Source: Chloroflexota bacterium
GTDB taxonomy: Bacteria > Chloroflexota > Dehalococcoidia > UBA3495
Length of the DNA stretch: 24,099 nt
NCBI GenBank assembly: GCA_022563275.1
Contig: JADFNR010000047.1
Coordinates: 1 to 24,099, forward strand
Reading direction: 5' to 3'
The position numbers were made by a program, and so were the translations under genes. The notes beneath the pieces are model-generated. The model searched no databases. It saw only the letters and a list, made by a program, of their open reading frames with translations, and was not told the DNA's origin. Below are positions 1 through 8,077 of the stretch, piece by piece (position 1 is the first letter of the stretch; every line of letters begins with the position of its first letter).

Positions 1-802
1 TGTACTCCGCCAACCGCTCCAGCATCAGCAATACCTGGGGGCGGCCGCTGACATCGGGGTGGATGGTGATGGGGAAGACCGCCTCGTCATACTCCCGGTA
101 CACGAAGTCGAATTGGTCCCGCCACATCTGCTCGATGTCCCTGGGGTTGACGAAGCCGTGACTGTTGGGGGCGGCCTTGATGAACATCATCGGCGGCAGG
201 TCGTCCAGATACCAGTTGGCTGGTATCTCCACCAGGTCCGTCTCTTCGCCGCGCACCAAGGCGTGCATCCAATGTTCGGCCGGCTGGGAGAAATCGATCT
301 TGGTCCAGCGGTCGCCCTTGCGCACGTAGTAACACTCGAAGTCCCGGTGCATCAGGCTGTGGTCGTACTTGATGCCATGCTTCTGCAGCAGTTCGTTGGT
401 GATGTGGCTGAACTCCCACCAGGGGGCCACGTAGCCGGTGGGCCGCTTGCCCGATAGCTCGGTGATCAAGTCGATGCACCGGACCAAGACCGCCTCTTCC
501 TGCTCCGGCGACATGGCGATGGGGTTCTCGTGGGAGTAGCCGTGGAGGCCGATCTCGTGGCCGCCATCGACGATCATCTGGCACTCGGTGGGGAAGGTCT
601 CCATGGAATGGCCGGGGATGAACCAGGTGGTCTTGATCCCCAACCGTTCGAATAGCTTGACCAGACGGGGAGTGCCCACCTCCCCGGCGAACATGCCCCG
701 CGAGATATCGTCGGGCGAGTCCTCGCCTCCGTAGGAACCCAACCATCCGCCAACGGCGTCCAGGTCCACTCCAAACGCGCAAGAAATCTTTTTATCGGCC
801 AC
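1..802 (-). CDS. polysaccharide deacetylase family protein (PuuE/PgdA-like), 3' end outside window
   Basis: The minus-strand frame from a GTG at 802 stays open for 267 codons to the window edge, so the C-terminus is missing. The GTG has an AGGAGG about 8 nt upstream. The protein has the NodB-type metal-site pattern: a DLD motif near residues 13-15, then a [12 protein letters not shown] block near 81-92 (His87 and His91 as H-x3-H), and a late HPDVSGRP block near 248-255 that suits the PuuE/peptidoglycan-deacetylase-like branch, whose members hydrolyse C-N bonds in sugars or cyclic amides. There is no signal peptide, so a cytoplasmic small-molecule amidohydrolase is more likely than a wall enzyme. 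It is the last visible gene of the CoA-transferase/enoyl-CoA hydratase operon, 45 nt after the hydratase. The substrate cannot be told from sequence. Confidence 0.85.
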   Translation of the reverse strand, partial: MADKKISCAFGVDLDAVGGWLGSYGGEDSPDDISRGMFAGEVGTPRLVKLFERLGIKTTWFIPGHSMETFPTECQMIVDGGHEIGLHGYSHENPIAMSPEQEEAVLVRCIDLITELSGKRPTGYVAPWWEFSHITNELLQKHGIKYDHSLMHRDFECYYVRKGDRWTKIDFSQPAEHWMHALVRGEETDLVEIPANWYLDDLPPMMFIKAAPNSHGFVNPRDIEQMWRDQFDFVYREYDEAVFPITIHPDVSGRPQVLLMLERLAEY

Positions 803-847
803 GGTGGCGCCCTCCTAGTCTGAAAATCTTCTAACCGCTTACGTTGC

Positions 848-1597
848 TCAACCGCCGTAATTCGCCTTCCGCCGCTCCGCGAACGCGGTTACTCCCTCCC
901 GGCTGGTGTCGGAATCCCGCAGAGGGGCCGACAACGCCCGGGCGTATAGGTGAGACTGTTCTGAGGTCATGTCCCGGCCCATGAAGGCCGCCTTTTTGGT
1001 GGCCACCAAAACATCCGTGGGGTATTCACCCATGCGGGCGGCCAGGTCTTCAACGGTGGGGATCAATTCTTCGGCGGAGACCACTTTGGTCACCAGGCCC
1101 ATGCGGAGCGCCTCTTGGGCATCGAACAGGTCGCCGCTGAGCAGCATGTGCAGGGCCGGTCCGAAGCCGATGAGCCGGATGAGCGGGTCGGGTGGGTTGG
1201 GAATGCCCCGGCGAATCTCGAAACATCCGAACCGGGCGTTCTCAGAAGCGATGCGAATGTCGCAGGCCAGCGCCCGTTCCAGCCCCCCGGCCACCGCGTA
1301 ACCGTTCACCGCGGCGATGGTCACTTTGTCGGTCTTCATGTACGGCGGCACCACGTTACTTACCGGGCCGCCCGCGGCGATGCGCGCCGCCGCGGCCTTC
1401 AGGTCCATGCCGGTGCAGAAGGCTCTTTCGCCCGTGCCGGTGAGCACCAGCACCTTCAAGCTCGGGTCTTTGTCAAAATCCTGCTCGCACTCGTAGATGT
1501 AGTCCGTGGTCGGCGGGTCGCAGGCGTTCATCACCTGGGGCCGGTTGATGGTTATCCAAGCGGTGGGGCTTTTTTTCTCGTAGATCACCGTGTCCAT
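848..1597 (-). CDS. enoyl-CoA hydratase/isomerase (crotonase) family protein
   Basis: This 249-residue protein is of normal crotonase length. The oxyanion-hole segments are visible: AFCTGMDLKA around residues 59-68 and NGYAVAGGLERALACD around 98-113. The two acidic positions used by classic hydratases appear kept as Glu107 (in GGLE) and Glu127 (in FGCFEIRRG), so water addition to an enoyl-CoA is plausible; other crotonase chemistries cannot be excluded. The ATG at 1597 follows an AGGGAGAG. It sits 59 nt after a CoA-transferase gene and just before a deacetylase-like hydrolase, all on one strand. The likely route is activation of an acid to its CoA ester, followed by hydration. Soluble, cytoplasmic. 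Confidence 0.9.
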   Translation of the reverse strand: MDTVIYEKKSPTAWITINRPQVMNACDPPTTDYIYECEQDFDKDPSLKVLVLTGTGERAFCTGMDLKAAAARIAAGGPVSNVVPPYMKTDKVTIAAVNGYAVAGGLERALACDIRIASENARFGCFEIRRGIPNPPDPLIRLIGFGPALHMLLSGDLFDAQEALRMGLVTKVVSAEELIPTVEDLAARMGEYPTDVLVATKKAAFMGRDMTSEQSHLYARALSAPLRDSDTSREGVTAFAERRKANYGG

Positions 1598-1656
1598 TGG
1601 CGGCTCTCCCTTCGATCACTGAGTGATTTTGCTTCGAGATTTTTCATCCGGCCGGC

Positions 1657-2988
1657 CTAGATGCCCAGCCGTGCCTTGTATTCCAGATCGTGTTCCACGA
1701 GAAATCCCATGCGCAACAGGCCTTCCACGTCCGGTGGCGGCGTCACTCCGGGATTGGCCGGAACGTCAGCGATTACCTGCTGTTCCATCAAATCGTCGTA
1801 TTCCTGGTCCGTGCGGCCCAGCAGGCCGCAAAAGACTTGACGGTTGAACTCCCCGAACCGGGGCGCAAGGCGGTCCGGGGGCCGGTCCACGCCGGTCAGT
1901 CCAAATAGCGGCGCCGAATGGGGCCTGGGACCCACCGGCGCTGGGTGGTGGGATATGGAAAAGAACCCCCGGTCGGCGTGATGGGGGTCGGTGGCGATAT
2001 CGCGGGTGTTGTACACCGCGCCGCAGGCCACTCCACCCGCCTGGAGCAGGTGCATCACCTCGTGTTTGTCCCGGCTGCTCGTCCATTCGCCGATGGCGTC
2101 GTCCAGTGATCGCCGTTGGGCCAGGCGGCCCTCGACGGTTTTCAGATCCCCGTTGGAAGCCCAAGATTCGCCCACCGCTTGGGCGAAGTTGGCCCATTCG
2201 GCGTCCGAGGTTACGGTGATGGCAACCCAGCCGTCGTCACCGGCGCAACGGTACACCCCGTAGGGAGCATGGTCCGGGTGGCTGTTGCCGCGCCGCGAGG
2301 GCGCGACACCGTTCATCTCATACTCCATGAACGCTTCGCCCAGGTGGGCCACGCCGGCCTCGTATTGGGATAGGTCGATCCATTGTCCCTGCCCCGTGCG
2401 CTCCCGGTGGGCCAAGGCCAGCAGGATGGCGTAGGTGGCGTTCAGCGCGCCCAGGGTGTCGTTGAAAAGTATCCCGCCCTGGACCGGCCCGCCGTCCTCG
2501 TAGCCGGTGAGGTAGGTCAGCCCGGTGACCGCCTGGAGGCTGGAGCCGTATCCGATGTAGTTCTGCCACGGGCCGGAACTGCCGTAGGCGGTGGAGTCCA
2601 AGACGATGATGTCCGGTTTCACCTTCCGCAGATTGGGATAGTCCAGACCGAAATTCCGCATCACCCGGGGAGGAAAATTCTGGGCCACCACGTCGCTGAT
2701 GCTCACCAGTTCCTTGAACAATCGCTTTCCTTGTTCGGTGTTGAGGTCCAACGAGATGCCCGATTTATTACGGTTCGCTTCATGATAGGCGCCGCCGTCG
2801 TTCCACGGCTGCTCGCCCACCTGGCTGTCCGGCTGAGGGCTGCCCCGGGAGGAGTCGGGCCGCACCGCGGACTCCACCTTGATCACCTCTGCCCCGTAGG
2901 CGGCCAGGGGCGATATGGCATAGGGCAGCGCCCAGACCTGTCCCGGCTCGATGATGCGGATACCGCTTAATGGCAGAGGCGCGGTCAA
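1657..2988 (-). CDS. family III CoA-transferase (CaiB/BaiF), Asp-containing subunit
   Basis: This 443-residue protein begins with the CaiB/BaiF pattern LSGIRIIEPGQVWALPYA and then AAYGAEVIKVE. The family's catalytic Asp, which forms the acyl anhydride in formyl-CoA transferase, is matched by Asp177 in the segment ILFNDTLGALNAT. The start is a TTG that overlaps the stop of the upstream gene in a TTGA, so translation is probably coupled. Compared with that neighbour it has a longer C-terminus ending in a D-x2-Y-x3-LG pattern. It would move CoA between carboxylic acids in the cytoplasm; acids unknown. The tight coupling to a paralogue lacking the Asp suggests one heteromeric enzyme, as known for family III enzymes such as SmtAB of Chloroflexus and BbsEF. 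Confidence 0.9.
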   Translation of the reverse strand: MTAPLPLSGIRIIEPGQVWALPYAISPLAAYGAEVIKVESAVRPDSSRGSPQPDSQVGEQPWNDGGAYHEANRNKSGISLDLNTEQGKRLFKELVSISDVVAQNFPPRVMRNFGLDYPNLRKVKPDIIVLDSTAYGSSGPWQNYIGYGSSLQAVTGLTYLTGYEDGGPVQGGILFNDTLGALNATYAILLALAHRERTGQGQWIDLSQYEAGVAHLGEAFMEYEMNGVAPSRRGNSHPDHAPYGVYRCAGDDGWVAITVTSDAEWANFAQAVGESWASNGDLKTVEGRLAQRRSLDDAIGEWTSSRDKHEVMHLLQAGGVACGAVYNTRDIATDPHHADRGFFSISHHPAPVGPRPHSAPLFGLTGVDRPPDRLAPRFGEFNRQVFCGLLGRTDQEYDDLMEQQVIADVPANPGVTPPPDVEGLLRMGFLVEHDLEYKARLGI

Positions 2989-4133
2989 GGCGTCGCCCCC
3001 TCAAAAACTTCCTCGTTATGCTGGCCCAGCGTGGGCGCCGGCATGGACTGGCGGCGGGGTGTTTCCGACATCCTGAAGGGCGCGCCGGGATAGCGCAAGG
3101 TGCCCACCGCCGGATGGGGAAACTCCACGAAATACCCCCGTTCTTTCAACTGCGGAGACCCGGAGATGTCCTCCATGGTCTGGACCGGCGAGAAGGGGAA
3201 GCGCCATTCCTGAGCGTGGTGGAACCATTCCTCGGCCGTCTTTTCGAGCCATTTGGTCCTCAACAGTTCGTCCACCTCGTCCGAGTGCAACTGCCGGTCA
3301 GCGGGTGTGGCGAACTTGGGGTCCTGCAGTTCCGGGACTCCGGCCATGGCGGCGTAGGTGTCCCAATCGCCCATCACTCCCGGAGTGGGCAGGATGTAGC
3401 CCTCTTTGGTGGGCGCCGGGTAGCGGAGGCTGCCGCCCTGGGCGGGTTGCCGCCGGGAGACCATCCCCGCGTAGGTGTAGTCCAAGAAGGTGGTGAAAAG
3501 GGTGCTGATGGCGCACTCCAGTATCGACACGTCCACCTGCTGTCCCTGGCCGCCGCGCCAGAGTCCCAAAAGGGCGGCAATGGTGCCCGAGGCGGCGGCC
3601 ACGCCCCCAAGGTACTGGGCCTGGTTGTAACCGTGTTTCACCGGCTCGCGGTGGTAGCCGCCGGTGATATAGGCCATGCCGCAGAGGGCGTATAGCACAA
3701 GTTCGCTGGCGCGGTAATCCCGGTAGCGGCCGTTCCGCCCGAAGCTGGAAACCGAGGTCATGATCAGGCGGGGGTTAACCTGGCTCAGAACCTGGTAGTC
3801 CAGACCCAGCGATGGCATCACTCTTGGAGAGTAGCTCTCCACCAGAACGTCGGCTTTCTCGACCAACTCGAGGAGCGCCGCCCGGCCTCCAGCCGACTTA
3901 AGGTCCAGGGTGACTCCCCTCTTGTTGGTGTTCAGGTAGAGGAAGAGTCCGCTCTTTTCCGGGTGGGGTTCGTGTCCGGGAAACGGCCCCATCCGCCGGG
4001 CCGGGTCGCCGCCGGGCCGCTCGACCTTGATCACGTCGGCCCCGAAGTCCGCCAGCAATTTGGTGCAATACGGACCGGCGATGTGCTGGGTCAGGTCGAT
4101 GACCTTTACGTCTTTCAGGACTGTGTCGTTCAT
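2985..4133 (-). CDS. family III CoA-transferase (CaiB/BaiF) paralogue with Gln at the catalytic Asp position
   Basis: A clear CaiB/BaiF protein (VKVIDLTQHIAGPYCTKLL, FGADVIKVERPGGDPARRMGP, HPEKSGLFLYLNTNKRG). I choose the ATG at 4133 (382 residues): the frame extends 21 codons further upstream, but that stretch is unlike the family N-terminus. Aligned on the L-G that follows, the catalytic Asp is replaced by Gln173 in KHGYNQAQYLGG. The same KHG-x2-QAQY-x-GG motif occurs in the first gene of the second CoA-transferase pair (8078-9301), so this is a subfamily trait and not a random change. It is first in its operon, about 95 nt behind a good promoter. It is probably a structural or substrate-binding partner of the next gene product. 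A racemase or isomerase role, also known in this fold, is an alternative. Confidence 0.88.
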   Translation of the reverse strand: MNDTVLKDVKVIDLTQHIAGPYCTKLLADFGADVIKVERPGGDPARRMGPFPGHEPHPEKSGLFLYLNTNKRGVTLDLKSAGGRAALLELVEKADVLVESYSPRVMPSLGLDYQVLSQVNPRLIMTSVSSFGRNGRYRDYRASELVLYALCGMAYITGGYHREPVKHGYNQAQYLGGVAAASGTIAALLGLWRGGQGQQVDVSILECAISTLFTTFLDYTYAGMVSRRQPAQGGSLRYPAPTKEGYILPTPGVMGDWDTYAAMAGVPELQDPKFATPADRQLHSDEVDELLRTKWLEKTAEEWFHHAQEWRFPFSPVQTMEDISGSPQLKERGYFVEFPHPAVGTLRYPGAPFRMSETPRRQSMPAPTLGQHNEEVFEGATP

Positions 4134-4227
4134 TGATTCCGCCGCTAGCCCACAGGTTGTCCGCAGGAGATGCCGCTTGAGGCCCGGTTCGGGCAATCAG
4201 CACGAGCCATTCGGACGAGGATGCCAA

Positions 4228-4256
4228 AATCTAGCAGTGACGTAGCTGGGTGTCAA
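4228..4256 (-). promoter_or_regulatory. sigma70-type promoter of the first CoA-transferase operon
   Basis: On the minus strand, a perfect TTGACA (4251-4256) is followed by a 17-nt spacer and TAGATT (4228-4233), four of six to the -10 consensus. The expected start of transcription near 4221 gives a leader of about 88 nt before the ATG at 4133. It lies in the gap between the methyltransferase stop and the CoA-transferase start, where a promoter is needed. Confidence 0.6.
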
Positions 4257-4305
4257 TGCCGGCCAATTATCCGCAGGGAGAATCAGCCGCAGCCGCGCCA
4301 TTTGG

Positions 4306-5142
4306 CTAAGTCCCAGTTTCCCAGGTGATCAGCACCTCACGCATCTCCGTAAGCCATTGGGGCACGAACCCGGCTTCGCTGGGAGCGAACAATTCGTCGA
4401 AGTGGCTTTCGATCAAAGGGCGGGCCCGTTCGCGGTCCTCCGGCTTCACCACGCGGTCTTCCAAGACCAACTTGACCGCCTCTTCCCTGTTCGGGGGGCG
4501 TTGGTTCTCCCACCACGGCGGTTCCGGCAGGACCTGGACATCCGGCAAGATCCCCATTTCCCACAGAACGGGCAGCAGTTGCGCCTGGCCCGGCAGCACC
4601 GCTTGCTCTTCGCCGTAGACCAGTTGAAAGAGCTTGGCGCGCCGGTTGGGCGGCGGCTCGCTCCAGATGGTGATCATGACCCGGCGGGACGCGGCGGCCT
4701 CCAGTTGGCGGATGAACGTGTTTATATCCCGAACGAAGTAGGTGACGTCGGCGGTGAATGCGATGTCGCCCCGCGGCGATTGGGACTCCGCCAGGGAAGC
4801 GGGGACCAGGCGGGCGTTGTTGATGCCCGCTTCTTGGGCCAGGGACTCGAACTCGGCAGCCATGCCCGGCGATGGCTCGATATTCAGGACCTCTTTGCAC
4901 CGCAAAGCGAGGGGAAGACAGACCCGCCCGGCCCCGCCGCCCACGTCCACCACGACGTCGTCCGGCCGCACGTAGGACGCGATGATGGCCAGGTTGCGGT
5001 CCGGCTCCCGGCGAGGGTCGAACCGGAACTGCCGGGCTGCCGCCCCGCCCCACGGGTCGCCCGTCGTCGGCGGCCCATAGATGCGGGCGTTCTGGGCTTG
5101 CACGGCGTCGAGGCAGGCAGCGTATGTTTCAGATGGGGTCAT
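4306..5142 (-). CDS. class I SAM-dependent methyltransferase
   Basis: This 278-residue protein has a Rossmann methyltransferase core: motif I VVVDVGGGAG at about 63-72, an acidic residue at the end of strand 2 (NIEPSPGM, Glu89), and a motif-IV-like region near 125-138. The N-terminus AARQFRFDPRREPDRN and a Trp/Pro-rich C-terminal half are typical of small-molecule methyltransferases found in Chloroflexota and Actinobacteria. The acceptor cannot be named. The ATG at 5142 has a GAGG 5-6 nt upstream. A 48-nt palindrome ends only 10 nt before the start codon and may affect expression. It follows the SRPBCC and DJ-1 genes on the same strand. Confidence 0.85.
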   Translation of the reverse strand: MTPSETYAACLDAVQAQNARIYGPPTTGDPWGGAAARQFRFDPRREPDRNLAIIASYVRPDDVVVDVGGGAGRVCLPLALRCKEVLNIEPSPGMAAEFESLAQEAGINNARLVPASLAESQSPRGDIAFTADVTYFVRDINTFIRQLEAAASRRVMITIWSEPPPNRRAKLFQLVYGEEQAVLPGQAQLLPVLWEMGILPDVQVLPEPPWWENQRPPNREEAVKLVLEDRVVKPEDRERARPLIESHFDELFAPSEAGFVPQWLTEMREVLITWETGT

Positions 5143-5152
5143 TGCGCCTCGA

Positions 5153-5200
5153 CCCGCTCGACCTGAGCTCCGACCTAGGTCGGGGCTCAGGTTGAGCGGG
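5153..5200. repeat. 48-nt near-perfect palindrome (24-nt arms, no loop)
   Basis: The two 24-nt arms meet exactly between 5176 and 5177, inside CGACCTAGGTCG. Only two of 24 positions differ, and both become G-U pairs in RNA, so a transcript could fold into an almost uninterrupted hairpin. There is no T-run after it on the minus strand, so it is not a standard intrinsic terminator for the SRPBCC gene. It ends 10 nt before the methyltransferase start and could shield its ribosome binding region, reduce read-through, stabilise mRNA 3' ends, or be a REP-like element. Confidence 0.75.
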
Positions 5201-5267
5201 AATGGGGGTTAAAAAAGGATGGCGCATACAGGCCGGTGATTTGATAGACGCTCAATTTAGCTCGGTT

Positions 5268-5657
5268 CTACTTCTCGAAGTGCGTCTTCATCGGCGCGAA
5301 GTAATGGTCGATCCAGCCCTGTTTGTAGTGCGTACCGTCGCCCGTTAATTTTGTGTGCTTCAGCGTCAGCCGGGTGCCTGTCCCCTCGGGCTCCAGCGTA
5401 ATCTCCAGCTCGGAATCAGGGTCCGAGTCCGCGAATTGCTGGGTCCGCCACGATTGGCGGATCAACTTGCCTGGGATCAACTCCAGGTTCTTGCCATTGA
5501 TGTAGCCGTCGTGCGCCGTAAATTCGTCTCCCGCCACTTCGCTGGCGGAGGCGGGGGACCCGGTCATGGCGGCGTGGCCGGCCGAATCCAGCCACGTTTC
5601 ATAGACAACCTGGGGCGGGACCGGGAACGATTCTGAAATCTCAAATTCCACGCTCAT
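5268..5657 (-). CDS. SRPBCC (AHSA1-type START) domain protein
   Basis: This 129-residue single-domain protein matches the activator-of-Hsp90-ATPase-1-like family: an opening beta-strand with FPVPPQVVYETWLDS, then MTGSPASASEVAGDEFTAHDGYINGKNLEL, a QSWRT strand, a long LTLKHTKL strand, and a final helix YKQGWIDHYF. These helix-grip proteins have a deep hydrophobic pocket and bind lipophilic ligands; bacterial members rarely have a defined substrate. The start at 5657 has a GAGGG about 4 nt upstream. It is 27 nt after the DJ-1/PfpI gene, so the two are probably co-transcribed. A paralogue starts at 23825. Confidence 0.88.
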   Translation of the reverse strand: MSVEFEISESFPVPPQVVYETWLDSAGHAAMTGSPASASEVAGDEFTAHDGYINGKNLELIPGKLIRQSWRTQQFADSDPDSELEITLEPEGTGTRLTLKHTKLTGDGTHYKQGWIDHYFAPMKTHFEK

Positions 5658-5684
5658 TTACCCTCAAGTTGCCGCGGTCCAGGG

Positions 5685-6359
5685 TTATTGGGCTGCCAGA
5701 TAAGCGAATTTGTCGTTGGCTGGACTCTTGATCCGGTGGTGCTCGATGAACACGGCGGCGTTCTCGGCCACCTGCTCGCCGTCCAAGTCAGCCACCAGGG
5801 CCAATGCCATGTCGATTCCCGCCGACACGCCGGCGGAGGTGATGATTCCCTTGCCGGTGCTCTTGTCCACCAGGTCCACCCAGCGGGGCGCCGGGTCCCA
5901 GGCAACATTTTCTCCCTGGGTCAGCACCCAGTTCCAGGCCGTCTTGTTGCTGGTCGCGGCCTTGTTGTCCAGGATGCTGGTCTGGGCCAGCAGGGCGGCC
6001 CCGGTGCAGACCGAGGCCACGACGTCAGCCTTGGCACACGCCACCGAAAGCGACCTGATAAACTCCGGGTCGGCAACCAGCACACGGGCGCCGCCGCCGC
6101 CGGGCACCAACAGGATGTCGAAATCAAAATCGTCGTTGATGCCGTGTTCCGCCACCACCACCGGTCCCGCTCCGTTGGCCCCGGTTGCCACCGGACCCTG
6201 CTCCTTGCCCACGGTGACCACCTTGTAGAGCGGCTTGGCCCTATCGGGCTTGGTGGAGTCGTCTTCCATCGGCGTGCAGGCAACGTTAAACACCTGTATC
6301 GGCCCGAACAGGTCCAACGGGGCCATGCCCTCAAAGATCAGCGCGGCGACGGTTTTCAT
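5685..6359 (-). CDS. DJ-1/PfpI family protein (isonitrile-hydratase/AraC-GATase1-like)
   Basis: I start at the ATG at 6359 (224 residues), which has GAGGT upstream; a longer frame would run into the tRNA at 6414-6488. The protein shows MAPLDLFGPIQVF near 12-24, LLVPGGGGAR near 83-92, the nucleophile elbow SVCTGAALLA with Cys118, and TSAGVSAGIDMALAL near 174-188. This set, with Asp16 and Cys118, matches the branch holding isonitrile hydratase and AraC-associated GATase1 domains better than PfpI proteases or chaperone DJ-1. There is no DNA-binding domain. The reaction is probably hydration or hydrolysis of a small molecule in the cytoplasm. First gene of a probable operon with the SRPBCC gene. 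Confidence 0.87.
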   Translation of the reverse strand: MKTVAALIFEGMAPLDLFGPIQVFNVACTPMEDDSTKPDRAKPLYKVVTVGKEQGPVATGANGAGPVVVAEHGINDDFDFDILLVPGGGGARVLVADPEFIRSLSVACAKADVVASVCTGAALLAQTSILDNKAATSNKTAWNWVLTQGENVAWDPAPRWVDLVDKSTGKGIITSAGVSAGIDMALALVADLDGEQVAENAAVFIEHHRIKSPANDKFAYLAAQ

Positions 6360-6413
6360 GGGCTTTACCTCGGGAATATCCAAATCAAGAATCTGCGAGT
6401 GGAAAAGCAAGCG

Positions 6414-6488
6414 TGGTGGGCCCGGTTGGTATCGAACCAACTACCAGTCGGTTATGAGCCGACTGCTCTACCAATGAGCTACGGGCCC
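6414..6488 (-). tRNA. tRNA-Met (CAT anticodon; tRNA-Ile2 not excluded)
   Basis: Read on the minus strand, the 7-bp acceptor stem GGGCCCG/CGGGCCC is perfect, the D-arm GCTC/GAGC is present, the anticodon stem GTCGG/CCGAC encloses CTCATAA with anticodon CAT, and the T-arm has TTCGATA. Discriminator A and an encoded CCA follow. CAT also fits the lysidine-modified tRNA-Ile; elongator Met is the simpler reading, and the C1-absent, perfect G1-C72 pair argues against initiator tRNA. Confidence 0.9.
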
Positions 6489-6510
6489 CGATAAACGCTT
6501 AGTCTTAGAA

Positions 6511-6540
6511 AGCTTAGTCCCGAGCTTTTGGGGGTGTCAA
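6511..6540 (-). promoter_or_regulatory. promoter of the CAT-anticodon tRNA
   Basis: On the minus strand, a perfect TTGACA (6535-6540) is followed by an 18-nt spacer and TAAGCT (6511-6516), a weak -10. The expected start is about 15 nt before the mature tRNA 5' end. It lies directly after the stop of the preceding CoA-transferase gene. Confidence 0.45.
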
Positions 6541-6556
6541 GGAAACCCAGGCGTGG

Positions 6557-7912
6557 CTAGGCGAGGCCCAGTTTCTGAAGGTAGTCGGGGTCCCAGCCGG
6601 CCAATAGACCGCGCTCCAACGCTTCGGTTTCGGGCACCCGTGGCGTCGCCTCGCCGGTGGTCGGCACCGTTGCCACCACCGCATCGTCCACCAGACCCTG
6701 GTAATCCGCCTCGCCCACGCCCAATAGGCCCCGAAGCACGTCCTCGTTGTGCTGACCAAAGGTCGGTGAAGGCCCCTGGATCGCCAACGGGCTGTTGGAG
6801 AACTTCCACGGCCGGCCGATGAACAACCGGGAGCCCATCTTCCTTTCCTTGGGGTAGTCGACCCGCTCCAGGAAGCCGCGGCTCTTGAACTGGGGGTCGA
6901 AGTGGATGTCCTTGCTGTTCAGCACCGGGCCCGCCGGGACGCCCACTCCCTGGAGTGCGTGCATCAATTCGTACCGGTCCACACCCGAGGTCCAGCCTTG
7001 GATGATCTCGTCGATCTGGTCGTGGTTGCGCTGCCTGGAGAGCAGGTCGGCGTAGTCGGGGTCCGTGGCCAGTTCCGGCTTGCCCATCAGCCCGCACATG
7101 CCGGCCCAGCCTTCGTCATCGCCCACCGAGAGTGTGATCCACTGGTCGTCGCCCAAGGCCCGGTAGCAGCCCTGGGGCGCCCGGTAGGGATGGCGGTTGC
7201 CGATGCGGCCTCCCTCCCGGCCGTTGACCTGGGCGTCCATGATGTATTCGGACATGAACATCACGCCCGCCTGGTACATGCCGATGTCGGCCCACTGGCC
7301 CTGGCCGGTCTTGTTGCGGTAGCGCAGCGCCGAGCCGATGGCGAAGAGCGCCGTCCAGGTGGAGAGGAAGTCCACGAATGACGCCCCAGCCTTGGCCGGT
7401 CCCTGGTCTTTGTAGCCGGTGATCCAGCAGTGGCCGTGGGTCGCCTCCTGAGTGGTGGCCTGGGCGGGATAGCTGGAGTACGGGCCGTCGCCGTGGCCGT
7501 AGCCGGTGTTGGATATCATGATGATGTCCGGCTTCAGCTTCTTCATGTTTGGGTAGTCCAGGTCCCAGCCGCGCATCACCCTGGGGGTGAAGTTCTCCAT
7601 CACCACGTCGCTGACCTTGATCAGGTCCCGGAACATGTCCCGGCCCCGCGAGTCGGTCATGTCCAGGGTTATAGACCGTTTGCCCCGGTGGATCAGGTTA
7701 TAGGTGGATGGGCGGTTCCACCAGTCTTCGCCCAGGTCGTTCTCCGGAAAGGCCCCGGCGTAGCCGCCGGTCCGCGTGACATCGGGACGGCCCGGCCCTT
7801 CAACCTTGATCACCTCGGCGCCCATGTCGGCCAGCAGGCCGCCCGCGTAAGGCAGGGCGAACACGTAGGTGGAGTCGATTATTCGGATCCCTTCCAGGGG
7901 TAACCGGGCCAT
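6557..7912 (-). CDS. family III CoA-transferase (CaiB/BaiF), Asp-containing subunit
   Basis: This 451-residue protein has the N-terminal pattern LEGIRIIDSTYVFALPYAGG and LADMGAEVIKVEGPGRPD. The catalytic Asp is matched by Asp181 in the segment ASFVDFLSTWTAL. The ATG at 7912 has GAGGA about 6 nt upstream. It is second in a pair whose first gene (8078-9301) lacks the Asp, repeating the arrangement at 1657-4133. Both Asp-type proteins are longer than their partners and end in a shared D-x2-Y-x3-LG tail, which supports parallel pairs. It probably moves CoA onto a carboxylic acid substrate; identity unknown. Confidence 0.9.
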   Translation of the reverse strand: MARLPLEGIRIIDSTYVFALPYAGGLLADMGAEVIKVEGPGRPDVTRTGGYAGAFPENDLGEDWWNRPSTYNLIHRGKRSITLDMTDSRGRDMFRDLIKVSDVVMENFTPRVMRGWDLDYPNMKKLKPDIIMISNTGYGHGDGPYSSYPAQATTQEATHGHCWITGYKDQGPAKAGASFVDFLSTWTALFAIGSALRYRNKTGQGQWADIGMYQAGVMFMSEYIMDAQVNGREGGRIGNRHPYRAPQGCYRALGDDQWITLSVGDDEGWAGMCGLMGKPELATDPDYADLLSRQRNHDQIDEIIQGWTSGVDRYELMHALQGVGVPAGPVLNSKDIHFDPQFKSRGFLERVDYPKERKMGSRLFIGRPWKFSNSPLAIQGPSPTFGQHNEDVLRGLLGVGEADYQGLVDDAVVATVPTTGEATPRVPETEALERGLLAGWDPDYLQKLGLA

Positions 7913-7946
7913 TTGTTTTCCTCTTTTGGATTGGATGTGCGCGGGT

Positions 7947-8047
7947 CCTTCGACAGGCTCAGGACGAACGGTTTGTAAACCTACCAGGCTTGCATGTTCA
8001 GTACATGCTAGGCTTCTTTCTTCCGTTCGTGGTGAGCCCGTCGAACC
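7947..8047. repeat. nested inverted repeat (REP-like) between two CoA-transferase genes
   Basis: Outer arms of 25 nt (7947-7971 and 8023-8047) match at 20 of 25 positions in inverted orientation, sharing the cores TTCGAC, GGCTCA and ACGAACGG. Inside them a second hairpin, GCATGT/ACATGC (7992-7997 and 8003-8008, 5-nt loop), is flanked by two AGGCTT copies. The core occurs again near 15615-15637. I recognise this TTCGAC-x-GGCTCAGGAC core as a dispersed repeat of many bacterial draft genomes, from memory only. Confidence 0.7.
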
Positions 8048-8077
8048 ATTGCTCGGGTTAAATCTTGTTCGAGGTCG

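Noticed and set aside
87..782. 231-residue Arg-rich ORF on the minus strand at the left edge
   Set aside because: It is a shifted frame of the deacetylase-like gene, whose true frame starts at the GTG at 802 and shows conserved motifs.
5153..5200. Intrinsic terminator for the SRPBCC gene
   Set aside because: No T-run follows on the minus strand and the hairpin abuts the next gene's start; kept as a palindrome of unknown role.
6360..6440. N-terminal extension of the DJ-1/PfpI protein from an upstream start at 6440
   Set aside because: It would overlap the tRNA at 6414-6488, and the internal ATG at 6359 has a proper ribosome binding site and matches the family N-terminus.
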